Origin: Paragonimus skrjabini miyazakii
Taxonomy: Eukaryota > Platyhelminthes > Trematoda > Plagiorchiida > Troglotrematidae
NCBI GenBank assembly: GCA_014338405.1
Contig: JTDE01000936.1
Location: 23,634 to 87,633, forward strand
Direction of reading: 5' to 3'
DNA: 64,000 nucleotides
Positions 10,095-21,913 of the stretch are shown here, piece after piece. Within the stretch, counting starts at the first letter, position 1; each line of letters opens with the position of its first letter. The notes under the pieces are model-generated. The model was not told where the DNA came from and did not search any database. It was given only the letters and a program-made list of their open reading frames with translations. Both the position numbers and the translations under genes were made by a program.

Positions 10095-11385
10095 CTTCGT
10101 CGACAGTGTACTATGAGTACACTAATGACCTACTACTCCCAAACGGCCAGCGCATGCACAGCTTCATACATCACAACCCAATATTGCCATATCACCATGA
10201 CTTATGGCATTAATGGAGCTGTTGCTTGCCGCGCTCTTCCGTTCTCGGCCGCACAATAATTGCTAACTGGACTTGAGGACGCCCATACGGATCGTCCGTC
10301 TCCAGACCGTTCGGTTCAACGTCAACTCATCTCAACACTTAAAATCAATGTTAAAACGCGAAAGACTCACCTGGATAACATCCCGATGTTTCAGTTTTGA
10401 CCACTAGGATTTCGCTTGCCTGATTTAACCTGTCCGTATAGCAGCTGTTTTGGAGTATGGTCATCGCCCATTCGACGGACCTGACCCAGCCAACGAAGCT
10501 GATTCAACATCAGCATGGCTTCCATCACGTCCATGTCTGTTCGTCCCAGTACGTCAGTGTTCGGATTCACATCCTACCATGGAATGCCCAAGATGCATCT
10601 TAGATACGGCAGATGGAAACGGCTCAGGTCCCGCTGATACAATGTCCACGTTTCACTGCCGTACAGTAGTATAGACAGCGCCATTGAGCGGTAGACAAAC
10701 AGCTTAGTGCTCGGCTTTAGGCTATGGTTCTTCCAAACACCTCTTTCAAGGCGTCCGAAAGCAGTACTAGACTTTGCCACACGAGCTCTCAACTCGCGGT
10801 CCACGAACAGATCGGTGGACAGATTGTTTCCTAAGTAGCAGAAATCTGTGCAGCTGTCAACAACATCTCCATTGATGCGAATTTTGGGTGAAGGTGCACA
10901 GACAGCACCTCCGCCCGGAGAAGGCTGAAAGAAAGAGAATGTCTTACCTGTGTTGATATCCAGTCCAAATTTGGATGCTGCGGTTGCGAAAGCTGTGGCC
11001 AGTCGCTGTAGTTCGTCTTCGCTATGTGCAAACAGCTCGCTGTCATCTGCGAACAGAAGCATGCACATCATTGAGATATGTAACCGGGGTTGATGCGCCG
11101 AAACGTCGAATATTCAGGCGCCCATCTGTCCGGTACTCAACCTCAACACCGTCCTCCCCAGTGTCCTGAAAAGCAACTGTTAGCATGGCAGTCAAATATA
11201 AACTAAGCCAAGATACAACCCTGCTTCATGCCAGTGACAACGTCAGAATCGTCACAAGTCGATACACACGACTGTACTTTGGATTTCATGCCCACATGCA
11301 ACATTCTAATCAAACTGACGAAATTACCTGGACATCCAAACTTACCAGGTACACGAAATGAACATACCCAAAGAACTGTCCGCAA
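10095..11385 (-). mobile_element. Non-LTR retrotransposon relic (RT palm to C-terminus)
   Basis: The minus strand reads, in order: KFGCPGNFVSLIR, DVVTGMKQGCILA, LYLTAMLTVAFQDTGEDG, LLFADDSELFAHSEDELQRL with an intact FADD, GDVVDSCTDFCYLGNN, AFGRLERGVWKNH, LSILLYGSETWTLYQRDLS, MLNQLRWLGQVRRM and PKQLLYGQVKSGKRN, ending near a degenerate VVGH zinc-finger-like tail. This is the long-known LINE arrangement VKQGCVLAPTLFS...FADD...YLGS...LLYGSETWT...LRWLGHV...PK.LLYG. The 5' half of RT and the endonuclease are absent. Two or more frameshifts and several stops are present. Clade not assigned with certainty (RTE-like is likely). The open 165-codon piece 10574-11071 is the best-preserved part. Confidence 0.9.
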
Positions 11386-11489
11386 CCTTCTTTAAACAGT
11401 GCTGGGTTTACTCACCCATTTCGGAGGCAGAATGAGCAGAGTCGCTCTGTTCATTCCAGTCGATAGCCCCATGATCAGGAATTCTCAGT

Positions 11490-12345
11490 TAGGTTGAAGT
11501 TAATTGCTTCACTGAACCGGGTACTACATGGTCCACTTCCACAGAAAATGGAGGCATACGACATCAGAGGTGGTATTCATCGCCGGATCGCCTTGTTTCA
11601 TAATAACAAAACTTTCCGTGTTAAAACCGACGCTAACCTCTCCTCCCTCGCACCTATCTCAGCAAGTGTAACACAAAGATCAGTCCTTCGTTCTCTAATA
11701 TTTTAATTTATATCCATGATTTACCCGAGGGAACTTTTAGTCACTCTCTTCTCTGTATGGATAACTCAAAAACCTGGAACCGTCATGATCCCGACACTTT
11801 GCAAGCTGACCTCGATGAAGTTAAGCAACGGTCAGTGGAGTGATATCTTCTCGTCAACGGCAATCAGTTGTGCACACGTCTCGTGGTGGCGATTCTGGGA
11901 ACGTCTTCGTAAGAAACTATGCACAAACTTAAGTGCGCGTCGCTAAGGTAAGCCTTAAAAAATAACTGGGCATGTGGCCATTGTCCAATTCTTTCTTCTC
12001 ACTCTGACACAAAAACGCAGCTAAAAAAGAATTTGCTGTACCAGGTATGATAAAACGGACATTTCCTCGAATTGACAAAAAGGTTTTTCAAACTTTTACG
12101 GGGTTTATGCCCGACCGTTTGCTTGAATACGCTAGTTCAGTTGTTTATTCCCCCCTCGAAAAAGATATGAATACGTTCCAGCAGGTACAGCGAACTGTTA
12201 CAAAAATCGTAGTAGATCTTGGGAACATTTCGTACGAATCTGGGCTAAAAATCACTAATCTTCACCCTCTGGAATATCGAAGACTTCGAGAAGACCTCAT
12301 TCTTACCTTTCCTCTATTTTGGAAGGGCTGACAGGGAAACTCCTT
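11490..12345 (+). mobile_element. CR1-like LINE reverse transcriptase relic
   Basis: Plus-strand translation gives LPQKMEAYDIRGGIHRRIA, KTFRVKTDANLSSLAPIS, VTQRSVLRSLIF (pattern VPQGSVLGPLLF), then YIHDLPEG. The YADD position reads CMDN, so the catalytic aspartates are gone. Further on come the blocks LEYASSVVYSPLEKDMN, QQVQRTVTKIVV and LHPLEYRRLREDLILTF, which are the conserved CR1 C-terminal motifs. The 5' half is missing. It starts about 100 bases from the oppositely oriented LINE relic at 10095-11385. The tail beyond 12345 is too decayed to bound. Confidence 0.9.
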
Positions 12346-13289
12346 AATCTCGCAGGTCCAAACGCGCTAAGAAATCACAACAAAAGTTCCTTAAAAGAAA
12401 ACCCCGGATACTTGTCAAGCAGCATTATTCTGTCACAGGGTGGACACTGATTGAAATAGCTTTTCGTCCACTGTCGTTAACGCATGTTCTAGCATATAAT
12501 TTAGGGTCTTTTTAAGCGTTTATCTATTTGGTAAAAGTTGCAGATGAACGGTAAGCTCTTACTTTTTCCCACGTCTGTTGCTCCTATATTGTCAGGGTAT
12601 CTAGAGAAAGCAGTGCTACACCATTTTTTCCATGTCTGAATTTCAAAAAAGCTGACGCCGGTGTGATACCAGAAGAAGAATCGTACCGAACGGCGGAACT
12701 TGGGCTACCAGCCTTGAACCCGCGTATCAGCCACTGAATCACTAAAACATTGAAACTGATCATGTATGAACTTCGATTAACGATTTGAAACATGCTCAGT
12801 TGGTTCAATGAAGACAGTAACTTCAACCCTACCGAGAAATCCTGATCAAATGTTTATCGATTGTATTGAGCAGAGTGATTTTATTTCCCTGAGATTCTCG
12901 AGGCTGATGCACAAAAACAAATTCCAGTTGCGAGTGAAGTTACACGAAATAATAGACAAAATTGTCTAACGCCTGTGCTAGTTGAAAGAAGTATTTTACA
13001 CAAATGGAATTGGGCATTTGATAGTTAATGTTGACGGTGTGAACGAGCAAGCTGAGATGTTTGTGAGACGTTGAGTTTTTCACACAGGCCTTGTCTTTGA
13101 TTGTACACCATGCTTGTGATTTCGGTGCACCAACTAACGGTTGTGAGCCGATTTCGACTGACTTTATTTGCTTATATTGAACTTTTGAGATGTATCAACT
13201 TAGTAGTAGAACTTTCAGATTTTCTACAACTTGTATCATTACCAATAGGTTATTGTCTGGAACATTTTTTGCGTAATGCTTTCATGTGT
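12346..13289. other. LINE tail and unrecognised DNA
   Basis: The first ~200 bases may continue the 3' end of the CR1-like relic. Near 12700 there is a GCGGGTTCAAGG box on the minus strand that resembles a pol III B box, without a properly spaced A box. Nothing else is recognised. Confidence 0.3.
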
Positions 13290-13722
13290 TTTTTAGGACT
13301 CTTTGGAGCCAGTACCAGATCAATTTGAAACTTGTAGTAACTATCGCTATGGTCCTGTGATAGGTTAAAGATTACGCTTTCTACCAACCTAACTTCGTTT
13401 GTGATAAAAACATGAGGAAAAATGGTGTCTGTTTTGGGGGATATCTTGTTGTCTGTACAATATTTTTTCTCTGGTCCTTCTCGGGAAACCAAACTCGGCG
13501 TCCAGATATTGGGTGGATACCATTTTACGTTTGTGCACGTCGAAATCACCTACTGGAGGAATGCTGGGAAAGCGATAGTGACGCGTGAATCTGACTAAAG
13601 CGGTAAGATTAATCTCGATATCAGATGCGTTATATGAAGGCAAACGGTATATAACACCCAAAAGGGACGTGTCACGATTAGAGAGCTGAAGTTTGTGCCA
13701 GAGTCCGCCGTATTCATCTCGG
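13290..13722 (-). mobile_element. LINE endonuclease (APE-type) relic
   Basis: The minus strand reads LWHKLQLSNRDTSLLGVIYR, then LPSYNASD, FTRHYRFPSIPPVGDFDVHK and later FITNEVRLVES and SQDHSDSYY. This matches the CR1-type endonuclease pattern E.LW..L.....LLGV.YRPPS, ...VGDFN.P..., .FTNE...V......LG.SDH. The GDFN asparagine is Asp here and the SDH motif is disturbed. About 110 codons from 13722 are open with one frame change. The fragment starts exactly beside copy 4 of the ~260 bp repeat. Confidence 0.8.
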
Positions 13723-13734
13723 GGGTGGGATGGC

Positions 13735-13965
13735 GGATGATGGGACAGTCCAATAGAATAGTACTAATTCTGCTTCTCACTATCGAAACACGTTTAGCAA
13801 TGGAAACAATGATTCAGCGCTCTAACCCCGTGTATTACTATCGACCCTGAGAAATGTAGTGTACACAGGAAACCCGTCAGGCTAGCGGGGGTACGGAGCA
13901 TGTGTTTTAGTTCCGGGAAGGGAATGAGAACTTGACGGCTCGACTAAAACACACACAAGAGGCCC
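13735..13965 (+). repeat. ~260 bp dispersed repeat, copy 4
   Basis: Shares GGGACAGTCCAATAGAATA, CTTCTCACTATCGAAA, GATTCAGCGCTCTAACCCCG, TGTATTACTATC and GGCTAGCGGGGGTACGGA with the other copies. It directly follows the endonuclease relic, so it may have inserted into that LINE. Confidence 0.75.
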
Positions 13966-15899
13966 ACAAGAGGTATCTAGTTGACATACCTTGGTACATA
14001 GGAACATTCATTTCATGGTTGCAAGGATTTGAAGGTTATTATTATAGACAAACTGCCTGGTATCTGGTTGATTGTTTAACAACCTCAGGTACTTAACGTA
14101 TATGCATTTCAGAACCGCTTTCCATTTTAGTTGGGTTAAAAGGGAAATAAAAGAACACAAGAGAGCAGAAGGATCTCAGCCGTAGTATGTGACTTTCACA
14201 GTTATCGCAGATAAAAACAAAACTGGTACATTATACGTGTGTTTTTGACGCCCCTCTTTGACTTTTGTGTACGGGTTTCGAGTGGTTTCGTTTGTTAATT
14301 TTAAACTTCTGAGATATATTCACGTAGGAGCCAAACTTGTAGATTCCACAAAAGTCGTGTCCTCGTCAACTTGTTATGTAATGTAGTTTCCGCAGGGAAC
14401 TTTCAAAAACAGTTTCATTCTCAACTCAGTCAGTCGTGTACGTGTTAACCATACCGGATCCTTTGTCTGGTTGAGGTACAGTTACGTGTTTAATTTGTCA
14501 GATGTTAAACACCGTTGCTGGTGCAATAACTGGTTATGAACTGATGCGAAATGTCCACCAGTTTTGCGCGGAACCACCATTCGTTTTCGTGAAACGGCGG
14601 GGAAGGCTCTTTCATTTGATAGTACAAATTATCAAATTGCACTTGGGGTTGTAACCTTGAGAAGAATTTAGAATTTCAGCTCAAGCGTTAAAACCTCTAG
14701 TTGCTCTCGTGTAAGCTGCTTTGATAAGTTTTGAACATGCTTCGTCCTCTCAACAGTCAGCAAGTACTCTTTATCCGAACGAGCTAAAGACCTTTGAGGT
14801 CGATGTAGAGTCTCGAATTATTTTCATAGAGTTTTCAAACTTTAAGCGGTACGTTGGCAAAAAGTTAGCAAGCACCAAAACAAATCGTAGTGTGGCCTCC
14901 GAATATCCATCCAACAGTGTTTGCGAAACACGGCTATGCGTGTCCGCCAAAATGACAAGGTTAGCGTTATTCCTAGGCAAATTTTACTTCTCTTGGGATA
15001 CAACTGATATAAGTTCCTTGTACGATTCTGCCTCCGCATGTGTGGCCCATTCGGTTTGCACAATTTGTTAGTATGTGCTCACCGTCAATATAGCCACCAC
15101 TCCCTTTGATAGAGATGTCCCAAACCGCGAAAATGGTCTTCAGGTTTAACAAAGCAATCAATGACGTGAACAACCGTCAGACAGCATTGCCCACCTGAGA
15201 CGAAGTGTTTCAGTGTTGTCCGCAGTAGAGTCTTGCGCGCCAGAAAGTGTGTCATTGTAATGGGTTACGTATATTTCTTGCACATTTCCTGTGGAACTGA
15301 CCTGGGTCCCCCAAAGTATATTGGTTACAATAGATAAACACAGCGAACAGCTGTATATTCCCCACATGGTTCGGCACGTGGTGGACAGACTAAAAGTAGA
15401 TCTAGTTTTATTCTTTCCTTATAAAACGCAATGATTAATGTATTCATTTAAGAAATGTTGATTCTGATGGAAAGTGAGATAAACTTAGCAATAAAATACC
15501 CTATCACCTTCTATGTGAGATAATTTATGGTATCGTCAACCGGTGCCCAACACCTTGTAATTTTGAAATGCGAGCAAATTCAAACTGGGAACCTATACTT
15601 TTTTGAACCACTTCCTTACAAGATTTTTGTTCAAACTCAACTAAGTAGCTTCATCTAGAGGGCAACATCTGTAACAGATATCATCAAAAGTACAAACTGT
15701 TCAAGAACTGGCCACTTTAAAAGACCAGCCTGGTTCATAAACAAAAGAAATGGGTCAAGAAGAGTGAGAATGAAGTATGTTTGGAGGTTATTGATGAGTG
15801 CTATTGGATTCTGATTGTTACTTGTAGGGTCACGGATTGTAACTAGCAGAACAGTTACCGTGTCTCCTTTTGTGACGATTGGATCATATGGACATTACT
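13966..15899. other. No recognised gene
   Basis: About 1.9 kb. Between 14720 and 15180 several overlapping open stretches of 60-116 codons occur on both strands, with a Cys/Gly-rich minus-strand run near 15030-15100, but no zinc-knuckle, protease or RT motif could be confirmed. The rest is AT-rich with nothing visible. Confidence 0.35.
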
Positions 15900-16066
15900 C
15901 ACGAGCGAAAGAGACTGAGCGTTTACCTGCGAGAATTCGATCCTGTTCAATTTCAGGTCAGTGACGCGATGGTTGCCTCGTGAACGAGTGGTAAGATAGT
16001 AAGTCTAGCCATGGCGATGATACCCACTGCTGACGGGCCCTAACGAGAGCGAAGGTCAAACGGGGA
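15900..16066 (+). repeat. Hammerhead-repeat family, copy D (decayed ribozyme)
   Basis: CATGGCGATGATACCCACTG leads into CTGACGG, stem II remnant GCCCTAACGAGAGC, CGAAGG and GTC at 16021-16058. The invariant A of CTGANGA and one A of GAAA are mutated, so catalysis should be lost. Upstream sequence (CTCGTGAACGAGTGG) matches the flank of the 29.1 kb copy in reverse complement. The copy stops shortly after the cleavage triplet. Confidence 0.6.
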
Positions 16067-19000
16067 TAGCAAATAATTTTGATTGACAGTTGATATTGTT
16101 TATAAGATGTTCAATTGATACATTTGGTGAAAAGGCTATTCTTCCAGTGGCTAATCTGGAACAGACTGCACGGATATTGATACTGTAAACATTTCAGAAA
16201 GTTGGTTCTAATTAAGTTTCCATATTTATTACAAAAAGTTGCATCGTGTTATTGTCTCACTGATGAAACATTTAGATGAGCCAACTCCATAAAAAGTATT
16301 TTTGTCAGTTTTATTTTACTACTTGTCAGTAGCACATAATAATGACAAAAAATGATGGCATAGGCATTTAAAAGTTCCCGTTGAAGAAGCTGCTTACTTG
16401 CGAAAGTTTAGAAAAGTAAATGTCCCGGCGATAGGGGACTTGTATTGGTTTCACCAACATAACTGGAATGTCTGTTGCGAAATAAAGTTAGGATAAAAAT
16501 AGGAAGGTGGATTTTTTCAAAAACATCCCTAAACGAACATAACGTCACTTTTTAAAGCTGATGCAAAGAAATATAATCATACATGTTATTAATTGATTAT
16601 TCATTTATTGCTATTTATTTATCATTTCATTGTTATTATTATTTTTATCGGTGCTACAGCTCCGTAAGTTCGTCGTTTTAACACAAGTGAAGTTCGGCCA
16701 TAGATACTATTCATTTCTGCACCAAATACGTTTGCACACGAACCTGTTGGAGACAGTTATGCAAGACCGTGGATTGCTATCCATTTAATAAGTGGAGGGA
16801 CAGACATAAATGGCAATGTTTCCCCCTCTAAAACAGGCACAGATATAACGCCATAGTTCAAAAATACACTAGTGCATGACAATGTGATTTAATTTTCATT
16901 TTTAACCCCTATAAAATAAGGTGTTCTAAGCTAGTTACATAAGGGCCCTGTAGTCAATATTAGTGTCCAGCTGATGTGTACCTTGCTCATATCCTATTAA
17001 TCTGAGTAGATACAACCCGTCCTGGATTACGCGTTTGTGCTGAATAAGGTTTCAACTGCTTGAAAGTAAGATAGCCTGAACGTGGATGACAACATCAATC
17101 CGTCATTCCGCAGCCAGAGTGTTTGTCCTACCGGTCGTTAGTTCTACAAACAATACTTGCGATAGGATTTGTGCAAAACTGTTGTGTACCTATTTTGTAA
17201 CAAGAAGGGCTGCCCGTTCACTCGCCATTCAAGCGATATATACTTTAAAAGTCATAACAATGGCGAAGACGGTAGTAGAGTGCCGGTTTGATAGTGACCG
17301 CCACAAATTATCAGAAAAGTAAGTAGTTCTAAGGAAAAATTGCATAACTACTCACGCATATAAAAGTAAGTTTAATTTTTTAGTCACTGTGAACCGTGGG
17401 TTAAAGTCCTATTCAAAATTTTGCTGTCAATCTCATCAGTTGTAAGTACAACAACGGTAACCGACTATCCAATTCAATCCGCCTGACCTGCTGGCTACAA
17501 ACGTTAAATGTTGGCTGCGCATATCGCTAGTGCCAATTGGTTGTATTTCGTACATTTTGTCATTAATTCATCCTTTAGCCTTTTCCAAACACCCCTCATT
17601 CTATAATTTCGTTACCTTATCCAAGGTTGCTACGAATGGGGTTGGGAAACATCCGCATTCGGGTTCAACTTGATTGACTGGAGACCATCTTTCTTAACAA
17701 AGACTTGTTTTCCGTCTGCAACTTCCTCGATAGCTCATTTGCACGTGTGTTTTCTCACTTATCTCTTTAGTTATGTCCGTGATTGACCTAGAAAAAGCAC
17801 CTCCATTTTCAATAAACAACACACAGCTAGGATAACGAACGGAGTATGCGTAACAATGAACGAAGTGTGGCATGAAAACACTCTCATAGATTACGGGATA
17901 ATGTGCGCCTCAGCGCTAATCCTATTGTTGGGATCGGAAAGGCCTCAGAATGGTTTGTTTCGCGAAATGGTCTCGGTGGATTGACCGGATGGCACGCGCA
18001 TAAGAACGGGCATGCGTGTTGGGAGAAGATAATCCTAAAGTAGGTTATCTTGTGTGTGTGCGCGTGCGCTTGCGAGTGCGTGTGGGTGAAGCGATGATTG
18101 TAAAATGGCTATCACTCAACCACTTTGACGCAAATATGGATAGGGGCCGTCGGATAAAATTCGCCGTTGCAAACTTTGTGCTATAAGCATCAATCCATGA
18201 GTGGAGCTGACCCAACCTCTTCCGCTTGCGTGACCACTTTCAACGGATACCTTTCTCCTGCCCACTAATTTCAAACAGCAAATTGACCTACACTCAGCTG
18301 AGCTCACTGAAACAACGTAATTTGCAATCACGTAACTTTATATTAGACATTTACCCTTAACAGTTGCCAACACTAATTTTAAGAGGACCGCTACATCCTC
18401 ACAATCTATTAACCGAATGCATCGCAGTGGCTTTTACCACACCGTTGTTTTTAGCAGGTTGGTGACTTTATACTATTGGTTTATTTAATCCGGGAGCCGA
18501 TGACAAACAGAAGGGTATGGAAAAATCGAGTGAACTCCCAAAGTCTAATAGAATGGGACGTGCCGGAATCGCCACGACACCACAGGAAGTTAGATAATTG
18601 AAAATCATGTCAGGCATACATCGATGTACTCATATCTGCATATGGGTAGGCATTCGAGTCTAGTGGGTCGGACGAACCGAATCAAGAAATGCCCCGGGTC
18701 AGACAGACCTGGTCCCTGAAGGGGATGACCTGCAACACACGGAAAACAAACAATCTACAGATAGTATAATTACGTAAGTATGACTGAATGGATTGAGGAC
18801 TAAACTTAATTCTATTTCTATGTGAAGCACACGATGAAAATCTTTTGCATAATCAATAAAATCCAATGCGTGAATGATGGGAAGTGAGCATGTTTGTGAG
18901 CAAGTAAACAAAGCGATGTGGAAAAACGAATGCGTTGTTTCTTCTGTTCAGCAGTTGGATAATTTTCAGTCGATGGGTGTTCTCATTCCTCTGATTAAAC

Positions 19001-20409
19001 AGATGCTCTTGGAATTATACGCTTAATTATCGTTTGAACGTAAACTTCCTAAACTCTGCTAACCTGAAAGTGAGAACATCTCCGTGAGTGTGCTCTTTGT
19101 TTTCATAACTGTTGGTTATTTTGGAGGAAGACCTTGGATCCACTTCCGAATTTTAAAGTGTAACCAACCTTCCGTTGGCGGTCGGCCTCCTTTCAACCTG
19201 CCTACAATAGTGCTGATGACGCATGTTCTTTTCTTTGACTTAGACTGTTTCGTCCAAATATGTTTTGTAGTTAGCTGAGTGAATCCTCGTTTGGAACCAC
19301 CTGATTAGCGTCATAGCAAGGCAATCAGCTCCGGCATGCGATGGACTGACCCCTACCCACGGTTGTTAGCGGCTTCTACAGCGGTCAGATGAACATTTCG
19401 ACGTATACCTGCCGAAATTTTGTACGGTTGATCTTTGGTAATAACTTAGCTCGTCGGTTCGGGCAGTAAGACCCGGGGAGATGAGTTGACCCTCCTTGCG
19501 AAGTAAGCAGAGTTCAACGTACATATCTTATCTAAGTGCTGGTGTCAACTTGCACAGATACCTAAAATGCTTACTAGACTCTAATCATCCACAAACCTGT
19601 TATATATCATAATCGCAAAATCACATTTGAAAATTTGCTTCCGACAGATCATATTGAAAAAGTTGTTAATTCCTTGATCCATCAAAGGAAACCTTTCAGT
19701 AATAGTGCGAATGGGTAAGTCAGCTTGACGTTGGTGCAGTTGTTAGCCATCGGACGAAACCTTACGTCACCAAGCAGACAGAATGCTACGTTAATCATTT
19801 CGACACTTCATCCGAGCCGACAGTTAGCGCTGAATGATGGCCACTCGCTTGGTTCACCCATGGCTGGACAAGTTGGTAGCTGCGTACAGCCTCAACAAGT
19901 CCGGTTGGTTAGCAAGCCCATATGCACTATATGTGAGCGGTGTTGATGCAGCTAGAAGTCCTCTACTCAATGTATGAACGTGAATAATTTCGTTAGTCCA
20001 CCTGATAGAAAAGTTCTTGTTTTTTGCGCGATGGTGTTTTGTCTAGTCAGGCTACAGTAGAAGCTGAATTGCATAGATTTTTATGTAGTGAAGGTGGGGA
20101 TTATAAAGTGATCTTGATTAGTAACTTCTGGTCGACTCTTAACAGGCAAGGGGAAAAGCTGAGTCAGTGAAGTATTTAATCGTGGTTTGCCCAACAACGC
20201 TAAAAAAAATTACTTGACTACATTAATAGATTTTCACTTAGAATGCAGTGTTGGTAGATGATCGCAGAAATTCCATAGGGTGGACAGGCCAGCACGGACT
20301 GTTCATGGACTATAACTCAGAATGCATTGCTGTCCACCAGAGTAAAGCTGGCTAAAACTGTGGCATCGTTTTCCCCACCCCAAAAGTTCTGTAACTAAGA
20401 TCTGTTTCA
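16067..20409. other. Long stretch without recognised genes
   Basis: About 4.3 kb, AT-rich at 16.1-16.9 kb. Short open stretches (for example 17086-17322 plus, 18116-18331 minus, 19725-19946 plus) show no motif I recognise. A GT-rich microsatellite is listed separately. The region could be intergenic or intronic. Confidence 0.35.
18051..18085. repeat. GT/GC-alternating microsatellite
   Basis: TGTGTGTGTGCGCGTGCGCT followed by further GTG units forms a 35 base alternating purine-pyrimidine tract, a sequence type able to adopt Z-DNA. Confidence 0.8.
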
Positions 20410-20600
20410 CGGAGAGATAATCGGGGTTTGGCCGCTATTAACTGAAGGTCACTCACAGTTGACCAAAGACTTTGCACAAGGGTAAGTTTCCTATCCAACC
20501 CTTTTTGAAAGCTCGCACTGAACTGAAGATTTATCTTTATTAGACCTTGTCAGCGATGTGTATCCCTGCTACGACACGGCCACGCTCTCATGAGCAGTGC
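20410..20600 (-). repeat. Hammerhead-repeat family, copy F (decayed ribozyme)
   Basis: Blocks ATAATCGGGGTTTGG, TCACTCACAGTTGACC, AAAGACTTTGCAC, CCCTTTTTGAAAGC align in order with 21520-21620. The hammerhead part at 20515-20559 (minus) reads CTGACAA and TAAA in place of CTGACGA and GAAA, so the core is broken. A conserved spacing of 45 bases from helix I to helix I is kept. Confidence 0.6.
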
Positions 20601-21511
20601 GACATTGACCACGCATTAGTTATGACTGAATTATCGCGTTGAAGCACCCGACCCAATGTGTGCGTAAATAAAGCTTAGATCGCACAATCTTTTTGACAGG
20701 AGACGTAGTGTGGCTAATTATTCGTGCACGATATTCCGGTCATAACTTAGATAAGGTCAGCGGTACAGTAGTCAACATGATTAACTCATGATACTTTGGG
20801 TCCGTGTTAAAACTTCGACTATGGCACGGATGTGCATTATTCATCAGCCTTAAAGAAAGTGAAACTCTGGTATTGAGTCTGTTTCCGATTAAAATTGGTC
20901 GAAGAGTATATATCCATACGAACTCCGTGAATATATGCGAATGCTGTTCTGTTGATATACTGTTTCTCACTATTGCAACGGTCACCAAGATATGTCACAT
21001 ATAAATACCGGCTATCACTAATAGCATAATCTTCAATGGATAATAAACCACGACATATAAAGCAAAAAAACCATATGACCAAGCCACACACAGATATATA
21101 AGCTCAAGCGAATCTAGCTATCTCAACAGTAGGTATTTTTTCGAGAACCAACCAAACCAATCAACCTATTCATTAAGTTTCGAGTTGACTACACGCATAT
21201 GATGTTAATAACTGTCGACGCTCACTATTAAGCTCAAACGCAATGGGCAGATCCGATCTTATTTAGAAGAATCGGGAAGATAGAAGGTGAATGAAAATCA
21301 CACCAGTAAACTTCATGTTCCAGGCCGAGGCCTATGTCCAGTCGGTCACCGAACCTACAAACACAGCTTTTCAGTGGGGCGAATTGTCGATGAATCCAAT
21401 AGCAAGGGACGTTTGAGATTTAATGTCATAAAACAACGATAATTGTGACTGACGGCAACCGTTTGCCGATTGACAGACCACAGCTATCGGAATCACTGGA
21501 CAGATGTGCGT

Positions 21512-21683
21512 ATTACTAATGAGTAGTCGGGGATTTGGTTAATTTCAAGTTGAACATCACCCACAATTGATCGCAGCTGTTACATCCCCATAGACTTGCC
21601 AGTCGGCCCCTTTCGAAAAGAAGCACTAGACTCGAGTTTCGCTTTCATTAGAGCTCGTCAGTAGTGCATATCATCGCCATTGC
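21512..21683 (-). repeat. Hammerhead-repeat family, copy B, left of the gap
   Basis: Reverse complement of 21962-22105 over roughly 143 bases with about five differences; the ~90 bases nearest the gap are identical. Its outer part (21512-21558) is also repeated in direct orientation at 21914-21960 with two differences. It contains the intact hammerhead at 21623-21667. Confidence 0.9.
21623..21667 (-). ncRNA. Type I hammerhead ribozyme, intact core (copy B)
   Basis: On the minus strand: helix I GCACTA, core CTGACGA, stem II GCT...AGC, GAAA, minimal helix III (AC-UCGA-GU), cleavage triplet GTC, and TAGTGC closing helix I with 6 of 6 pairs. All invariant core bases of hammerheads are present. 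Such minimal helix III hammerheads are known from PLEs and flatworm SINE-like repeats. Activity is inferred only. The expected product would be cleaved after the C of GTC (position 21629 in window terms). Confidence 0.85.
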
Positions 21684-21858
21684 NNNNNNNNNNNNNNNNN
21701 NNNNNNNNNNNNNNNNNNNNNNNNNNNNNNNNNNNNNNNNNNNNNNNNNNNNNNNNNNNNNNNNNNNNNNNNNNNNNNNNNNNNNNNNNNNNNNNNNNNN
21801 NNNNNNNNNNNNNNNNNNNNNNNNNNNNNNNNNNNNNNNNNNNNNNNNNNNNNNNNNN
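21684..21858. other. Assembly gap (175 N)
   Basis: A run of 175 undetermined bases lies exactly between two inverted hammerhead-repeat arms, so the true spacing, orientation and content are unknown. Confidence 1.
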
Positions 21859-21913
21859 TTCCTAGACAGGTCGAGATCTCCGATCTCATTAAACCTGCTA
21901 GGTGATATTTTAG

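Noticed and set aside
12660..12770. GCGGGTTCAAGG on the minus strand looked like a tRNA-derived SINE B box
   Set aside because: The only A-box-like sequence is about 20 bases away, too close for a pol III promoter, and no second copy was seen.
14970..15180. Cys-rich minus-strand stretch as a Gag zinc knuckle
   Set aside because: Cysteine and histidine spacing does not match CX2CX4HX4C.
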